Below, piece after piece: positions 1 through 9,200 of a stretch of DNA of 64,000 nt (position 1 is the first letter of the stretch; each line of letters begins with the position of its first letter). The translations under genes and the position numbers were made by a program. The DNA lies in assembly GCA_040219235.1 (NCBI GenBank), contig JAVJSV010000011.1, positions 744,001 through 808,000 of the forward strand, written 5' to 3'. This DNA comes from Rhodospirillaceae bacterium. Its GTDB lineage: Bacteria > Pseudomonadota > Alphaproteobacteria > Rhodospirillales > Rhodospirillaceae. The notes beneath the pieces are model-generated. The model had not been told where the DNA came from. It did not search any database and saw only the letters and a list, made by a program, of their open reading frames with translations.

Positions 1-1
1 T

Positions 2-1120
2 CTCAGCGCCCCCGGAAAAGGGTCTGTGTCGCTTGAGCCCGGTGGTCAGTTAGAACTTTCTGGGGCACCTCTTGAGACGGTGCATCAAACCTGCGGCGAG
101 GTTACGGAACATCGCAAGCAAGTCAAAGAAGTCGCCGAGGATCTTGGCATCGGTTTGCTTGGTCTGGGTATGACACCAAACTGGCGGCGCGAAGACGTGC
201 ATTGGATGCCCAAGGGGCGTTATAAAATCATGCGCGACTACATGCCAAAAGTTGGCAAACTTGGCCTCGATATGATGCTCCGCACCTGCACAGTACAGGT
301 CAATCTCGATTATTCCTCTGAAGCCGATATGGTCAAAAAGATGCGCGTATCTCTTGCGCTGCAACCGTTGGCAACGGCGTTATGGGCCAACTCTCCTTTT
401 ACAGAAGGCAAGCCCAACGGCAAGCTCAGCCAACGTGCCGCCATCTGGCATGATACCGACAAAGACCGCACGGGCATGATGCCCTTCGCCTTTGAAAGCG
501 GCATGGGATTTGAGCGTTATGTGGATTTCGTGCTCGATGCGCCTATGTATTTTGTCTATCGCAAGGGGTACGTCGATGCGGCGGGGCAGTCATTCCGCGA
601 TTTCATGAACGGCACGCTGCCCGCTCTGCCCGGCGAGGCACCCACCATCGCCGACTGGGAAGATCACCTTTCCACTGTTTTTCCAGAAGTCCGCCTGAAA
701 AAGTTCTTGGAAATGCGTGGCTCAGACTCTGGCCCTTGGGCGCGTTTGTGTGCCCTGCCAGCGTTCTGGATGGGATTGCTCTATGACGATCAGGCGCTTG
801 ACGCAGCTTGGGACCTTGTCAAAGGCTGGTCCGATGAAGACCGGGAGTCGCTTAATCGCATCGTCCCGACAACGGGTTTGAAATCAGAAATTGCAGGCCG
901 GTCTCTGCAGGATATCGCACTGCAGGTGCTTGATATTGCTCGCACGGGCCTCAGTCGCCGGGCACGGTTGGACTCTGCCGGAGAAGATGAAACCGGGTTC
1001 CTCAACCCCTTGCAAGAGATCGCCGCTTCAGGGATAACCCCCGCAGAGAAAATGCTCGAGGCGTTTCACACCAAGTGGAACGGCGACATTACCAAAGTCT
1101 TTTCAGAATATAGTTATTAG
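2..1120 (+). CDS. gshA: Glutamate-cysteine ligase, 5'-truncated by window edge
   Basis: This enzyme makes gamma-glutamylcysteine from glutamate and cysteine using ATP, the first step of glutathione synthesis in the cytoplasm. The reading frame is already open at base 2, and the first visible residues run directly into the family's SLEPGGQ substrate-binding stretch, so the true start lies upstream of the window. A GTG at base 26 is internal and not a start. About 372 residues are visible; the plant/alphaproteobacterial class is usually about 450, so roughly the first fifth is missing. Further family stretches are the MPKGRYKIM and [14 protein letters not shown] segments near visible residues 65-105. 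The chorismate mutase gene follows after 10 bases, suggesting co-transcription. Identification rests on motif recognition and is fairly sure. Confidence 0.93.
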   Translation, partial: LSAPGKGSVSLEPGGQLELSGAPLETVHQTCGEVTEHRKQVKEVAEDLGIGLLGLGMTPNWRREDVHWMPKGRYKIMRDYMPKVGKLGLDMMLRTCTVQVNLDYSSEADMVKKMRVSLALQPLATALWANSPFTEGKPNGKLSQRAAIWHDTDKDRTGMMPFAFESGMGFERYVDFVLDAPMYFVYRKGYVDAAGQSFRDFMNGTLPALPGEAPTIADWEDHLSTVFPEVRLKKFLEMRGSDSGPWARLCALPAFWMGLLYDDQALDAAWDLVKGWSDEDRESLNRIVPTTGLKSEIAGRSLQDIALQVLDIARTGLSRRARLDSAGEDETGFLNPLQEIAASGITPAEKMLEAFHTKWNGDITKVFSEYSY

Positions 1121-1130
1121 CAGTTGCCCT

Positions 1131-1469
1131 ATGAATGATGTGAATGACCAGACCGAAACGGTGAGCCCAAAATTCCCAGAGTGTGAGTCTCTGGACGAAG
1201 TGCGCGAAAACATCGACCGCCTGGACAAAACAATCGTACCGTTGTTGGTCGAGCGTAATCACTTTGTGATGCAGGCCGCTAAACTCAAAGGCGATGTTGA
1301 CGCAGCACGCGTTCCATCCCGCATTGAAGATGTTGTGAAGAAAGTGCGTCGTGTTGCTGAAGAGCGCGGCAGCAACCCAGAAATTGTTGAAACGATTTAC
1401 CGGGCCATGATTGAAATCAACATTCAGCTCGAAGAAGAGCAAATTAAAAAGAGAACTGGTAAAGGTTAA
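1131..1469 (+). CDS. Chorismate mutase, AroQ type
   Basis: This is a 112-residue, all-helical protein of the AroQ chorismate mutase fold, which converts chorismate to prephenate for phenylalanine and tyrosine synthesis. The helix-1 pattern (IDRLDKTIVPLLVERNHFV, residues about 28-46) with its Arg, followed by AAKLKGD with the catalytic-type Lys and by the SRIEDVVKKVR and IYRAMIEINIQLEEEQ helices, fits the family. The length matches single-domain members. It sits 10 bases after gshA and its stop is 2 bases before the next gene's GTG, so the three probably form one transcript. An isochorismate-pyruvate lyase (PchB-like) is a possible alternative, but no siderophore genes are nearby. Confidence 0.85.
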   Translation: MNDVNDQTETVSPKFPECESLDEVRENIDRLDKTIVPLLVERNHFVMQAAKLKGDVDAARVPSRIEDVVKKVRRVAEERGSNPEIVETIYRAMIEINIQLEEEQIKKRTGKG

Positions 1470-1471
1470 GA

Positions 1472-2053
1472 GTGAAGACCTCGGACCAAGCCATCATACA
1501 AATTCCGGGCTACACGCTACGATCATTGCGTCTCAGTGATGCTAAAACGCTTTCAGAGTTCTCTGAAGACGAACGCTACTGGCAGTTCTTGGCCGATGGC
1601 GCGCTTGGACCAGCACAAGCTCATGTCTTTGTTTCTGACGCGGTATCGGCGTCGATGCGCAAGGATAGCGGCGACATGTGGTGGGCCATCGAAGAGCAAA
1701 GCACACAAAAATTTGTCGGGATGGCCAGCCTTAAGCGCAATGGCAAAGTTGAACATCGCAATTACTCTGTCGGATGTGCCTTTGCACCTCATGCCCAGGG
1801 CCAGGGACTTGGAACCTCTCTTGGATGGGCTCTGATCTCGTATGCCTTTGAGTCAGTCAACGCGCATCGCGTTGAATGCAGTTGTTCCATCGATAATGAC
1901 TCTTCAGTCCACATCATGAAAAACATCTTCGGCATGACGTACGAGGGCGTTCGCCGAGAGCACCGTCTCACCTCACGCGGTTGGTGGAGTTCGCATGTGT
2001 TTTCCATTCTTGAAGATGAATTCGCCGCTAAGGCGCAAAGCGAGAACGTTTAA
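1472..2053 (+). CDS. GNAT family N-acetyltransferase, RimJ/RimL type
   Basis: This 193-residue cytoplasmic enzyme probably transfers an acetyl group from acetyl-CoA to an amine, perhaps the N terminus of a protein. The start is GTG at 1472, two bases after the chorismate mutase stop. The acetyl-CoA loop is visible as HAQGQGLGTSLGWALI (about residues 108-123), followed by the RVECSCSIDNDSSVHIMKNIFGMTYEG stretch in which an Asn-x-x-Ser region precedes the usual final strand. Both are typical of RimJ/RimL-like members. Its last four bases overlap the end of the convergent DUF1838 gene. The substrate cannot be told from the sequence. Confidence 0.85.
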   Translation: MKTSDQAIIQIPGYTLRSLRLSDAKTLSEFSEDERYWQFLADGALGPAQAHVFVSDAVSASMRKDSGDMWWAIEEQSTQKFVGMASLKRNGKVEHRNYSVGCAFAPHAQGQGLGTSLGWALISYAFESVNAHRVECSCSIDNDSSVHIMKNIFGMTYEGVRREHRLTSRGWWSSHVFSILEDEFAAKAQSENV

Positions 2054-2952
2054 ATTCCAGATTCCGTAAAAAATTTCGGATGATCTGTGTCGATTCGTTT
2101 GCGCAGCCATGACGGTATTTCGTCGACAGTGGCGATTTTCTCGGCCAGATAACGCATCATCATATGACCCGGTCTGTCCTCCATATTTAACCAACCGGAC
2201 CACGGCGTTGTCGCGGCGATATAGGCAAAGCTTTTGGCGCTCATTAATTCAGGGTTCTGAACGTCACGGATGTCGGCTGAAAATGTGATCAGTTCGGTGA
2301 GGTGACGGCCAGGCGTGTTTTCCGGGCCTGGCGTGTACATCAGGATATCATCGTTAAAAAACACGCGCCCCTCGCCGAATAAGGGCGGTCCAACAGGATT
2401 CACGAAGGCGGCAGGTGGTTCTCTTTGAATGTCGGGTGTGAAGCCGCCAGTGGGATTAATACGCACCAGCGGCCCAGGCACCGGCGCTTGATGACGGATC
2501 GGGACAAGTTCGCCCGTCAATGGGTTGTCGTAGAAGTCGTCAATCAGCGCGCCGGTTTCTGGATGCTGTGTGTAGTTACATTCGACATATTGCAAATCCA
2601 ACGTGCGGTCTTTACGCACGGTCATGCGGTGCTGGCTGACTCCTTCGCGACGGAACATTAGTTGAGCGACACCACCTGCAGGCACGCCATAAACATGCGC
2701 CACGTAATGATAAAGCCCGACCTGACCATCTAAGCGTCCACGCACCTTTGCGTAAGCGGCGAGCCAATCATAAGGGTTGGTGAAGTTGTAGGGGCCGGTC
2801 AGTGGTGCTTCCGTCTCCTGGCTCTGTGCCAGCGCATACGGGGTCAACATTGAAGATCCAAGCCCTGCACCCGCGGTTGCGGCAGTTGCGGCAGACAAAA
2901 AGCGACGACGGCTGAGCGTTTTGTTGATCGGGCGATTGAGGGACGGAAACAT
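2050..2952 (-). CDS. DUF1838 family secreted protein, short subtype
   Basis: This 300-residue protein begins with a twin-arginine-type signal (SRRRFLSAA at residues 14-22, a hydrophobic stretch, then ALAQ as likely cleavage site), so it is probably exported folded. The body matches the DUF1838 family: FTNPYDWLAAYAKVRGRLDG, a GVPAGGVAQLMFRREG-like stretch, ETGALIDDFYDNPLTGE, and a TTPWSGWLNMEDRPGHMMMRYLAEK segment near the end. It lacks the C-terminal PGGV tail of the longer paralogues in the window. The family has no known function. It is divergent from the long DUF1838 gene at 3136, with 183 bases between them for promoters. The closest subtype relative in the window is the gene at 36204. 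Confidence 0.82.
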   Translation of the reverse strand: MFPSLNRPINKTLSRRRFLSAATAATAGAGLGSSMLTPYALAQSQETEAPLTGPYNFTNPYDWLAAYAKVRGRLDGQVGLYHYVAHVYGVPAGGVAQLMFRREGVSQHRMTVRKDRTLDLQYVECNYTQHPETGALIDDFYDNPLTGELVPIRHQAPVPGPLVRINPTGGFTPDIQREPPAAFVNPVGPPLFGEGRVFFNDDILMYTPGPENTPGRHLTELITFSADIRDVQNPELMSAKSFAYIAATTPWSGWLNMEDRPGHMMMRYLAEKIATVDEIPSWLRKRIDTDHPKFFTESGI

Positions 2953-3135
2953 CGGGGCCTCTTTAAAAAATGGCTTGTGTATCAGAATCAGTTGCAGGCG
3001 CTACAGTCTGCGAACTCTGAGGTTCTGTCCACCCTTTGAGCAGACGACCTATTGTGCGCTAGAGTGGTGGCCTGGCGCGCGTAGGGTGCGTCTCAGAATT
3101 TACTAAACTTCATAACCCGATAGAGGGAGACATTC

Positions 3136-4149
3136 ATGACACTCAAGGCAATCAGCATGCCGCTCGTCAATCGCCGCCAGGCCCTTCAATTTGCTTCTGG
3201 CGTTGGAATGGCGACTGCGGCCTCTGGTATTCTATCGACACCTGTTGAGGCAGTTGGCGGCATGGGGAATGATGCGCGTATCAACGGGCCATATCTTGAT
3301 CTCCGCACCAAAGAAGGCAACATGATCGCCAGTGGCCGTATTTACGGGAACACCGATGCCGGTGTGCCGAAGTTCGGCTGGTATGATGGCTATGTCATGG
3401 GCGTTGCGCCCGGTGGTCCGGTTAAAAATATCTGCGGCTTTAAAGGTATGAGCTCAGCCAAGCTGATTCCGAATGAGGGCAAGCCCGGATGGCGCAAAGT
3501 GTTGCGCGAAGTTGGCTATTACTACGACCTCAAAACCGGTGAAATTTTAGAAGAAATGGTCAACCCATACACCGATGAAAAAGTGCGTGTCGTTCATGTG
3601 GCCAACGATCCGTTTAACCAGACCATCGAGCCGTATTATCCGCCACCGCCCAACTACGGTGGATTGAATGAGCAGACAGAGCCGATGCCGCAAATTCCAA
3701 TTATTCTGGAATGGAACGTCTCGGGCGATAATCGTTTGTTGATGGAGCGCCATATTCACCTGTTTTATCCGTCGGCGCTTGAACCCGGAAAATGGGTTAG
3801 GGAAAGTGCTGGCCCGATGAATCGCGTGTCAGAGATGTTCTTCTTTAACATGTCGTTGGAAGATATGCAGAACCCGGAGCTCACCTCAGTTGAATATTCC
3901 GGCACTTGGGCACGCATTACGCCGTGGTTGCCGTGGATGCTGATGGGCCAAGCGCCTGGCAATGTTGTCTATCAAACCTTCATGGGCGGCTACGACAGCC
4001 TTGAGGACATTCCCAGTGATATCGTTGAGTACACCGCCAAAAACTATCCGAAGTACCTGACACCGCCACCGGAAGACTATGGCCCTTCTTTATCCAGCCT
4101 GGAAAATTACGCGCGCGAGCAAGAGCCAGTTCAGCCTGGAGGCGTTTAA
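3136..4149 (+). CDS. DUF1838 family secreted protein, long subtype
   Basis: This is a 337-residue exported protein. It starts at an ATG with a good ribosome site (GAGGGAG) and a twin-arginine-like signal (NRRQALQFA, residues 12-20) ending near TPVEAVGG. Segments shared with three paralogues at 18591-21903 are FGWYDGYVMGVAPGGPV, ICGFKGM, GEILEEMVNPYTDEKVR, ANDPFN, ESAGPMNRVSEMF, ARITPWLPWMLMGQAPG and a C-terminal SLSS-x-E-x-YAREQEP-x-x-PGGV signature. Function is unknown. A strong terminator follows 20 bases after the stop, so it appears monocistronic and is divergent from the short-subtype DUF1838 gene at 2050. Confidence 0.85.
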   Translation: MTLKAISMPLVNRRQALQFASGVGMATAASGILSTPVEAVGGMGNDARINGPYLDLRTKEGNMIASGRIYGNTDAGVPKFGWYDGYVMGVAPGGPVKNICGFKGMSSAKLIPNEGKPGWRKVLREVGYYYDLKTGEILEEMVNPYTDEKVRVVHVANDPFNQTIEPYYPPPPNYGGLNEQTEPMPQIPIILEWNVSGDNRLLMERHIHLFYPSALEPGKWVRESAGPMNRVSEMFFFNMSLEDMQNPELTSVEYSGTWARITPWLPWMLMGQAPGNVVYQTFMGGYDSLEDIPSDIVEYTAKNYPKYLTPPPEDYGPSLSSLENYAREQEPVQPGGV

Positions 4150-4169
4150 GGCGCTCCTAGCCGTTTCTT

Positions 4170-4199
4170 AAAAGAGGCGCTTTTAAGCGCCTCTTTTTT
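4170..4199 (+). terminator. Rho-independent terminator after DUF1838 gene
   Basis: An 8-bp stem (AGAGGCGC with GCGCCTCT) and a six-base loop are followed by six T residues. It lies 20 bases past the stop of the DUF1838 gene at 3136. Confidence 0.85.
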
Positions 4200-4281
4200 G
4201 TCTAAATTGTTGATTATATGGATATGATTGAAACTTTATTGGGCTGTTAGCGTTTACGCTAAAGGTGCATTTTCATTGAAT

Positions 4282-4309
4282 GAGGCGTCTCTGAGCGCCT
4301 CTTTTTTTT
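4282..4309 (+). terminator. Second terminator-like hairpin just before tamA
   Basis: A GAGGCG/CGCCTC stem with an eight-base loop is followed by eight T residues. It uses the same stem as the terminator at 4170 and lies immediately in front of tamA, so it either backs up the first terminator or sits in the tamA leader. Which one holds cannot be decided from sequence. Confidence 0.6.
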
Positions 4310-4313
4310 ACCA

Positions 4314-6254
4314 ATGCTAGGGCAACTCCGCTTCAAATATATGCTATGCCGCCATCCTATGAAGGGAATATCCACATATCGCGTGATGGCATTGGCCACT
4401 TTGGCCTGTGTGAGCGTGTTTGTAATTCTTGTTTCTGTGCCAGCGGTGGCTCAAGAGGCGGTGAACGCCATGCCTGCAGAGATTCCCTATGACGTCTCTT
4501 TTTCTGGTCTTCCTACTCCAGAGTTGGAGGCCGATATTAAAGAGGCATCTCAACTATTGCGGCTGAAAGACTCACCGCCTGCCAGTATCTTAGGGCTACG
4601 CCGCCGCATAAGAGCGGACGTTCAGAGATTTACTGAGATCATGAAATCCCAAGGGTACTACGGTAGCCGTGTAACAATGGACATGAACCGCCCTGGCACT
4701 CAAGAGGCTGTGCAAAATGACAATGTGGCCAGGGCCTCAACCACAAAAACACAGGTCGCCATTCAGGTGTTGCCAGGGCCGCGTTACAACTTTGCACCAC
4801 CGGTTGTGTCTCTCACCACGCCGCTTTCTGTTGAAAATACAGGCTATCAATTGCCGCTTGATATTCTGGCCGGGCAACCAGCTTTGGCATCAGAAGTTAT
4901 CGACGCTGAGCACAGAGCAATTCAAATGCTTGCCAACGCAGGCTACCCGTTTGCTAAAATTTTGCCGCGCCGGGCCGAGGTTGATCATGGTCGGAGCACC
5001 ATCGCGGTCTTCGTCAATATTGACCCGGGTTTATATCATAGCTTTGGACGCATCGTGTTTTCGGGCCTTCAAACGGTCGAGGAAATTTATCTGACGCGGT
5101 TGCTACCGTGGGTTCAGGGTGTGCCCTTTGATCTTTCAAAATTGGCTGCCTATCGTCAAAGCTTGATTGACACGCGTCTTTTTACCTCAGTTAAAGTTGA
5201 GCCCGTGACAGCCAGCGCGGTGCCAGGCGGTCAATCGGTCGATACGTCAGGCAAGCCTCTCGATATTTTGGTGACTGTGGAGCAGGGCGCGTTGCGCACC
5301 ATTGGAACATCTTTAAGCTACGCGCGGGATGAGGGGTTCGGCGGCAGTGTGACATGGCAGCACCGCAACATTTTTGGTCAGGGCGAGACTCTCGATCTGC
5401 TGACAGAGGTAACGGAGTTGAATCAGCTTGCCTCTGCCAGCCTCACCAAACCGGCCTTCCGCCGACCAGACCAGGTTTTGAAAACGGGACTGTCTTTGTT
5501 GCATGAAGACAGCGACGCTTTCGAAGAATACTCAGCCACTGTGCAGGCGGGAGTCACCCGTGACCTGTGGTCGTCTTGGCGTGCTGGGGTTGGTGTCTCC
5601 GTTGAAGCCGCTGAACTGACCGATGCGTTTGGCACCCAGCAATCATACTTGCTCGGTCTGCCACTAAGTCTCACCCGAGACCAGACCGATAGCCTTCTGG
5701 ACCCCAAACGGGGCTATCGTTTGGGGTTTGAGGTAACCCCTTATGCGGGTGAGTTCGGTGGTACAGCACTGTTTACACGTGCGTCTGCCACTGGCACCTA
5801 CTACTACCCCTGGTCTGATGATGTACGACCGGTGGTTCTCGCTGCGCGCTTGAAAGTGGGCAGCGTGATTGGCGAGCAATCCCAGAATGTGCCAGCCAAC
5901 AAAAGGTTTTACTCTGGCGGTGGTGGATCAGTGCGCGGTTTTGGCTATCAGCTGCTTGGGGCGTTAGATGCCGACAATGATCCAATTGGCGGACGCTCGG
6001 TCATTGAAACCGGGCTTGAGGCGCGCGTGCCGGTTACGGATGCCTTGTCTGTGGTTCCGTTTGTTGATGGCGGCCTCGTTTCGCCCTCTGTTACGCCATC
6101 ACTGTCAGAAAAGTTTCGGGTGGGCGCTGGTCTGGGCGTCCGTTATGCAACACCGGTTGGTCCGCTCCGGCTGGATGTTGCGATCCCCGTTAACCGCAGA
6201 AAAGCCGTGGATTCAAGCTTCCAGTTCTACATCAGCTTCGGACAGGCGTTTTAA
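4314..6254 (+). CDS. tamA: Outer-membrane assembly factor TamA (Omp85 family)
   Basis: TamA is the outer-membrane half of the translocation and assembly module and works with the inner-membrane-anchored TamB. The protein has an N-terminal signal peptide (hydrophobic stretch VMALATLACVSVFVILVSVPAVAQ), POTRA-type repeats from about residue 50 to 330 (for example GYYGSRVTM, LPGPRYNF, GYPFAKILPRRAEVDH), and a C-terminal Omp85 barrel starting near RTIGTSLSYARDEGFG. The barrel carries the family's VRGF motif near residue 540 and ends in an aromatic residue (QAF). Starts at 4314, 4359 and 4386 are possible; 4359 places the Met directly before the signal peptide, but none has a clear ribosome site. 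tamB follows after one base. Confidence 0.9.
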   Translation: MLGQLRFKYMLCRHPMKGISTYRVMALATLACVSVFVILVSVPAVAQEAVNAMPAEIPYDVSFSGLPTPELEADIKEASQLLRLKDSPPASILGLRRRIRADVQRFTEIMKSQGYYGSRVTMDMNRPGTQEAVQNDNVARASTTKTQVAIQVLPGPRYNFAPPVVSLTTPLSVENTGYQLPLDILAGQPALASEVIDAEHRAIQMLANAGYPFAKILPRRAEVDHGRSTIAVFVNIDPGLYHSFGRIVFSGLQTVEEIYLTRLLPWVQGVPFDLSKLAAYRQSLIDTRLFTSVKVEPVTASAVPGGQSVDTSGKPLDILVTVEQGALRTIGTSLSYARDEGFGGSVTWQHRNIFGQGETLDLLTEVTELNQLASASLTKPAFRRPDQVLKTGLSLLHEDSDAFEEYSATVQAGVTRDLWSSWRAGVGVSVEAAELTDAFGTQQSYLLGLPLSLTRDQTDSLLDPKRGYRLGFEVTPYAGEFGGTALFTRASATGTYYYPWSDDVRPVVLAARLKVGSVIGEQSQNVPANKRFYSGGGGSVRGFGYQLLGALDADNDPIGGRSVIETGLEARVPVTDALSVVPFVDGGLVSPSVTPSLSEKFRVGAGLGVRYATPVGPLRLDVAIPVNRRKAVDSSFQFYISFGQAF

Positions 6255-6255
6255 A

Positions 6256-9200
6256 ATGGCGCCTAAAAACCAAGTTGTAGAAGCCTCAAGCCTGCCCACT
6301 TGGCTAAGGCGCATTTTATACAGCATCGGCTTTGTGATCGTGCTCATTGGTCTTGGCGTGGCGACGGCTTGGCTGTTTATAAAATCACCCTTTGGTGAGG
6401 CCCTGGTGCTTGATGCCATAGTTGGCACCGTGAATGAAAGTCGCGACATCCAGGTGGAAATCGACGGCATCACGGGTGATTTACCAAGCGTGATTGTTCT
6501 CACAGATATTTTAATCCGCCAGCGAGATGCACCGTGGATCACCATTAATGAACTGACACTCTCTTGGCAGCCTTGGGCGCTGCTCACTGGGAAAGTGGTT
6601 ATAGATTCACTGGTGTTGGGCAAGGTGTCTGTTCAGGACGTGGCGTTCCCTAGCAGTGACTCCTCGGAGTCTGACGTTATTGATTTAGATGCTTTGGCAG
6701 ATCAGTTGATCCGGGTTCAACTTAAGTCACTGACGGTTGACCGCATAAACGTAGCCCCCGAGGTGGTCGGCCTCCCCATTTCTGTTTCTTTGGCCGGAAG
6801 ATTAGCGCCCAATGAGGCACGTCGCCCCGCGTTGCGCCTGGAACTCACGGACCTTGATCAAGAAGGCCGGGTCGAAATTGACCTGACCCTCGAAAACCAA
6901 GACGCTATTGGGTTTGGTGGGGTTGCGACCAGTGGCGAGTCTGCCTTTGATCTCAGAGGGCGCCTGAATGTCCGCACCAATGCCCTTTCTGCCCGCGGGG
7001 AAGGCGCGGTTGACCGTGTGTTCTTGCAACGGGTCAACCAACCGCCGTTCGAAAGCGCAACATTCACTGTTCTGGTCTCTGGCACAGTGGATACGCCTGA
7101 AGTTCTACTGGGCTATGACATCAAAGCGGTCCAAATCGGTGCGGAGCAGCTTGAGCGGGTTGAAGGCACCGCTGAACTTGGGTGGGATGGACGCCTTATC
7201 TCGGCTGACGTTGCGGGCGGCGCGAGAAATGTGTTGGCCTTGATTCCGGCATTAGCTCCGGCGCTGGAGCCGCTCATCAAACCAGATGCGCTTTACGCTC
7301 TCACGGCCACTCTGGATACAAACGCCGAGGGTCTGCTGGTCGATGTTGCCGAAGTCTCACTCGAAAGTGGCGACCTGACCATCAAAGCTTCCGGCACGGT
7401 TGATCTGGAAGATGTGTCGGGCAGCGGTCAGGCGATAATTTCGGCCCAAGGCATCGGCCGCTTGGCGGGTTGGAGCGAAGATGCCTCGGTCAGCATCCTT
7501 GAGCTTGATATCTCGGAAGCTTCTATGTCGCGGGTTGTGGCGGGGCTCAGTGGCCGCAGTGAGTCTCTCAACACCTCGTCAGATGCGTTGGCCCAATTGC
7601 TCGCTGGACCTATTCAATACACCGCAAATGTGTCGGCCTCGTCTGATCGCATCGACATTTTAGACTTCAAGGTTGAGGGGCAAAACATAGCCTCGTCGGC
7701 CAAGGCAACTCTGTCCTTGCCAACACAAGTGATTGCCGCTGAGTTTGAGTCAGGGCGGGTAAACCTCTCATCGCTTTCGCAAGAGATTGAGGGCGTACTG
7801 TCTTTTGCGGGGTCTGCAACGGGCGCAATTTTTGCGCCGACCGTAGATCTTAAGTTGACCAGTGATGTCGTTTCCATCCGGCGCGAAACCCTCAGAGATG
7901 TTGGCTTTACCGTTGTCAGCGATCTGGCGCAATCGCCGCAAAGTGTTGCGGTGGATGGCACCATGACTGTGGCCGAAGGGCCGCTGAACGTCTCTGCAAC
8001 GGCGACATTGAACGAGGATCAGACGTTAAAGGTTGCGCCATTAAAAATATCAGGGGCAGGCGTGTCAGCGTCGGCGGATCTTGCCATATCGCTTCAAGAG
8101 ATGTTGGTGGAAGGTACCCTCTCGGTCGCTTTGGACTCTTATGCCTTACCAGCAGCCCTGGCCGGGCTTCAGCTTTCTGGAGTGGGCGATCTTGACGTAC
8201 GTTTTTCACAGGAAGCCGGGGCGCAGGTGGTGCAGCTTCAGTCCACGTCTCGTGATCTTCGCTATGCAGGGTCAGTTGCAGGACTCAACACCCTTGAGGT
8301 TGCAGGCACCTGGAAGAACACCCCCGAATCTAGCGCGTCTCAATCTAGCACTTCTCAGTCCCGTGCCTCTCAGTCCCGTGCCTCTCAGTCTGAAGTGTCA
8401 CTGAGAGTGACTGGCGGCAATGGCTTTGTCGGTACCCAATCTATCGCCTCGGTAAAGGCGGATGTCTCTGGTCCATTGTCGGATCTGCAGCTGGGCCTTA
8501 TTGCAACGACGCCAGACGATGGCTTTACCGTCGCAACAGAGGCGCGCGTCACCACCACAACAGACACCAACAACACAGAAACACGCTCTGTTCTGATTGA
8601 CTCGCTCCAATATGCCGAGGCTTGGGGCGCGCTTAACCTCGTCAACCCGGCCCGTGTAGATGTGTCGCCGACGGGTGTGTCTGTTCAGACCATAGAGTTT
8701 GAAGCTAACGGTGGTCGCCTCACGGCCCAACTCACCCTTGATCGTGAGGCCAGCACCATATCTGCGGCACTGACCGGAGAAGGTTTACCCTTTGAAGTGC
8801 TGCAAACCCTTGATCCCGATCTGTCGATCTCTGGACAGTTTGCATTGGACGCCAATTTAAAGGGCGACCTTGCCGCGCCGACCGGCCAAATAAACTTAAG
8901 CACGTCAGATATCTCATTACCGGATACGGGGCTTTCCGGCATTCAGGCAAACGTCACCGCCGACCTTGATGGTCAGGCGTTGAATCTGGACGCTTCCATC
9001 AATGGTATATCGGACGTGCCGGCCCGCATCACTGGAACCCTTCCGCTGACGTTAAATTTACCAGAAGGCCAGATCCGCATGCCGTTGGATCAGCCCATTG
9101 ATCTGAAAATGAAATGGAGCGGTGCTATAGATCCGCTGTGGGCCGTTCTGCCTGCCGTGAGTCACAGGCTGACCGGTCAGGCAGATGTCGACCTGACCCT

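Noticed and set aside
1131-1469. Isochorismate-pyruvate lyase (PchB) instead of chorismate mutase
   Set aside because: No siderophore genes nearby; operon with gshA and GNAT gives no support.
5968-6255. Long N-terminal extension of tamB into tamA
   Set aside because: The frame is open, but these 96 codons are a shadow of tamA and do not look like a TamB start; ATG at 6256 gives a normal membrane anchor.
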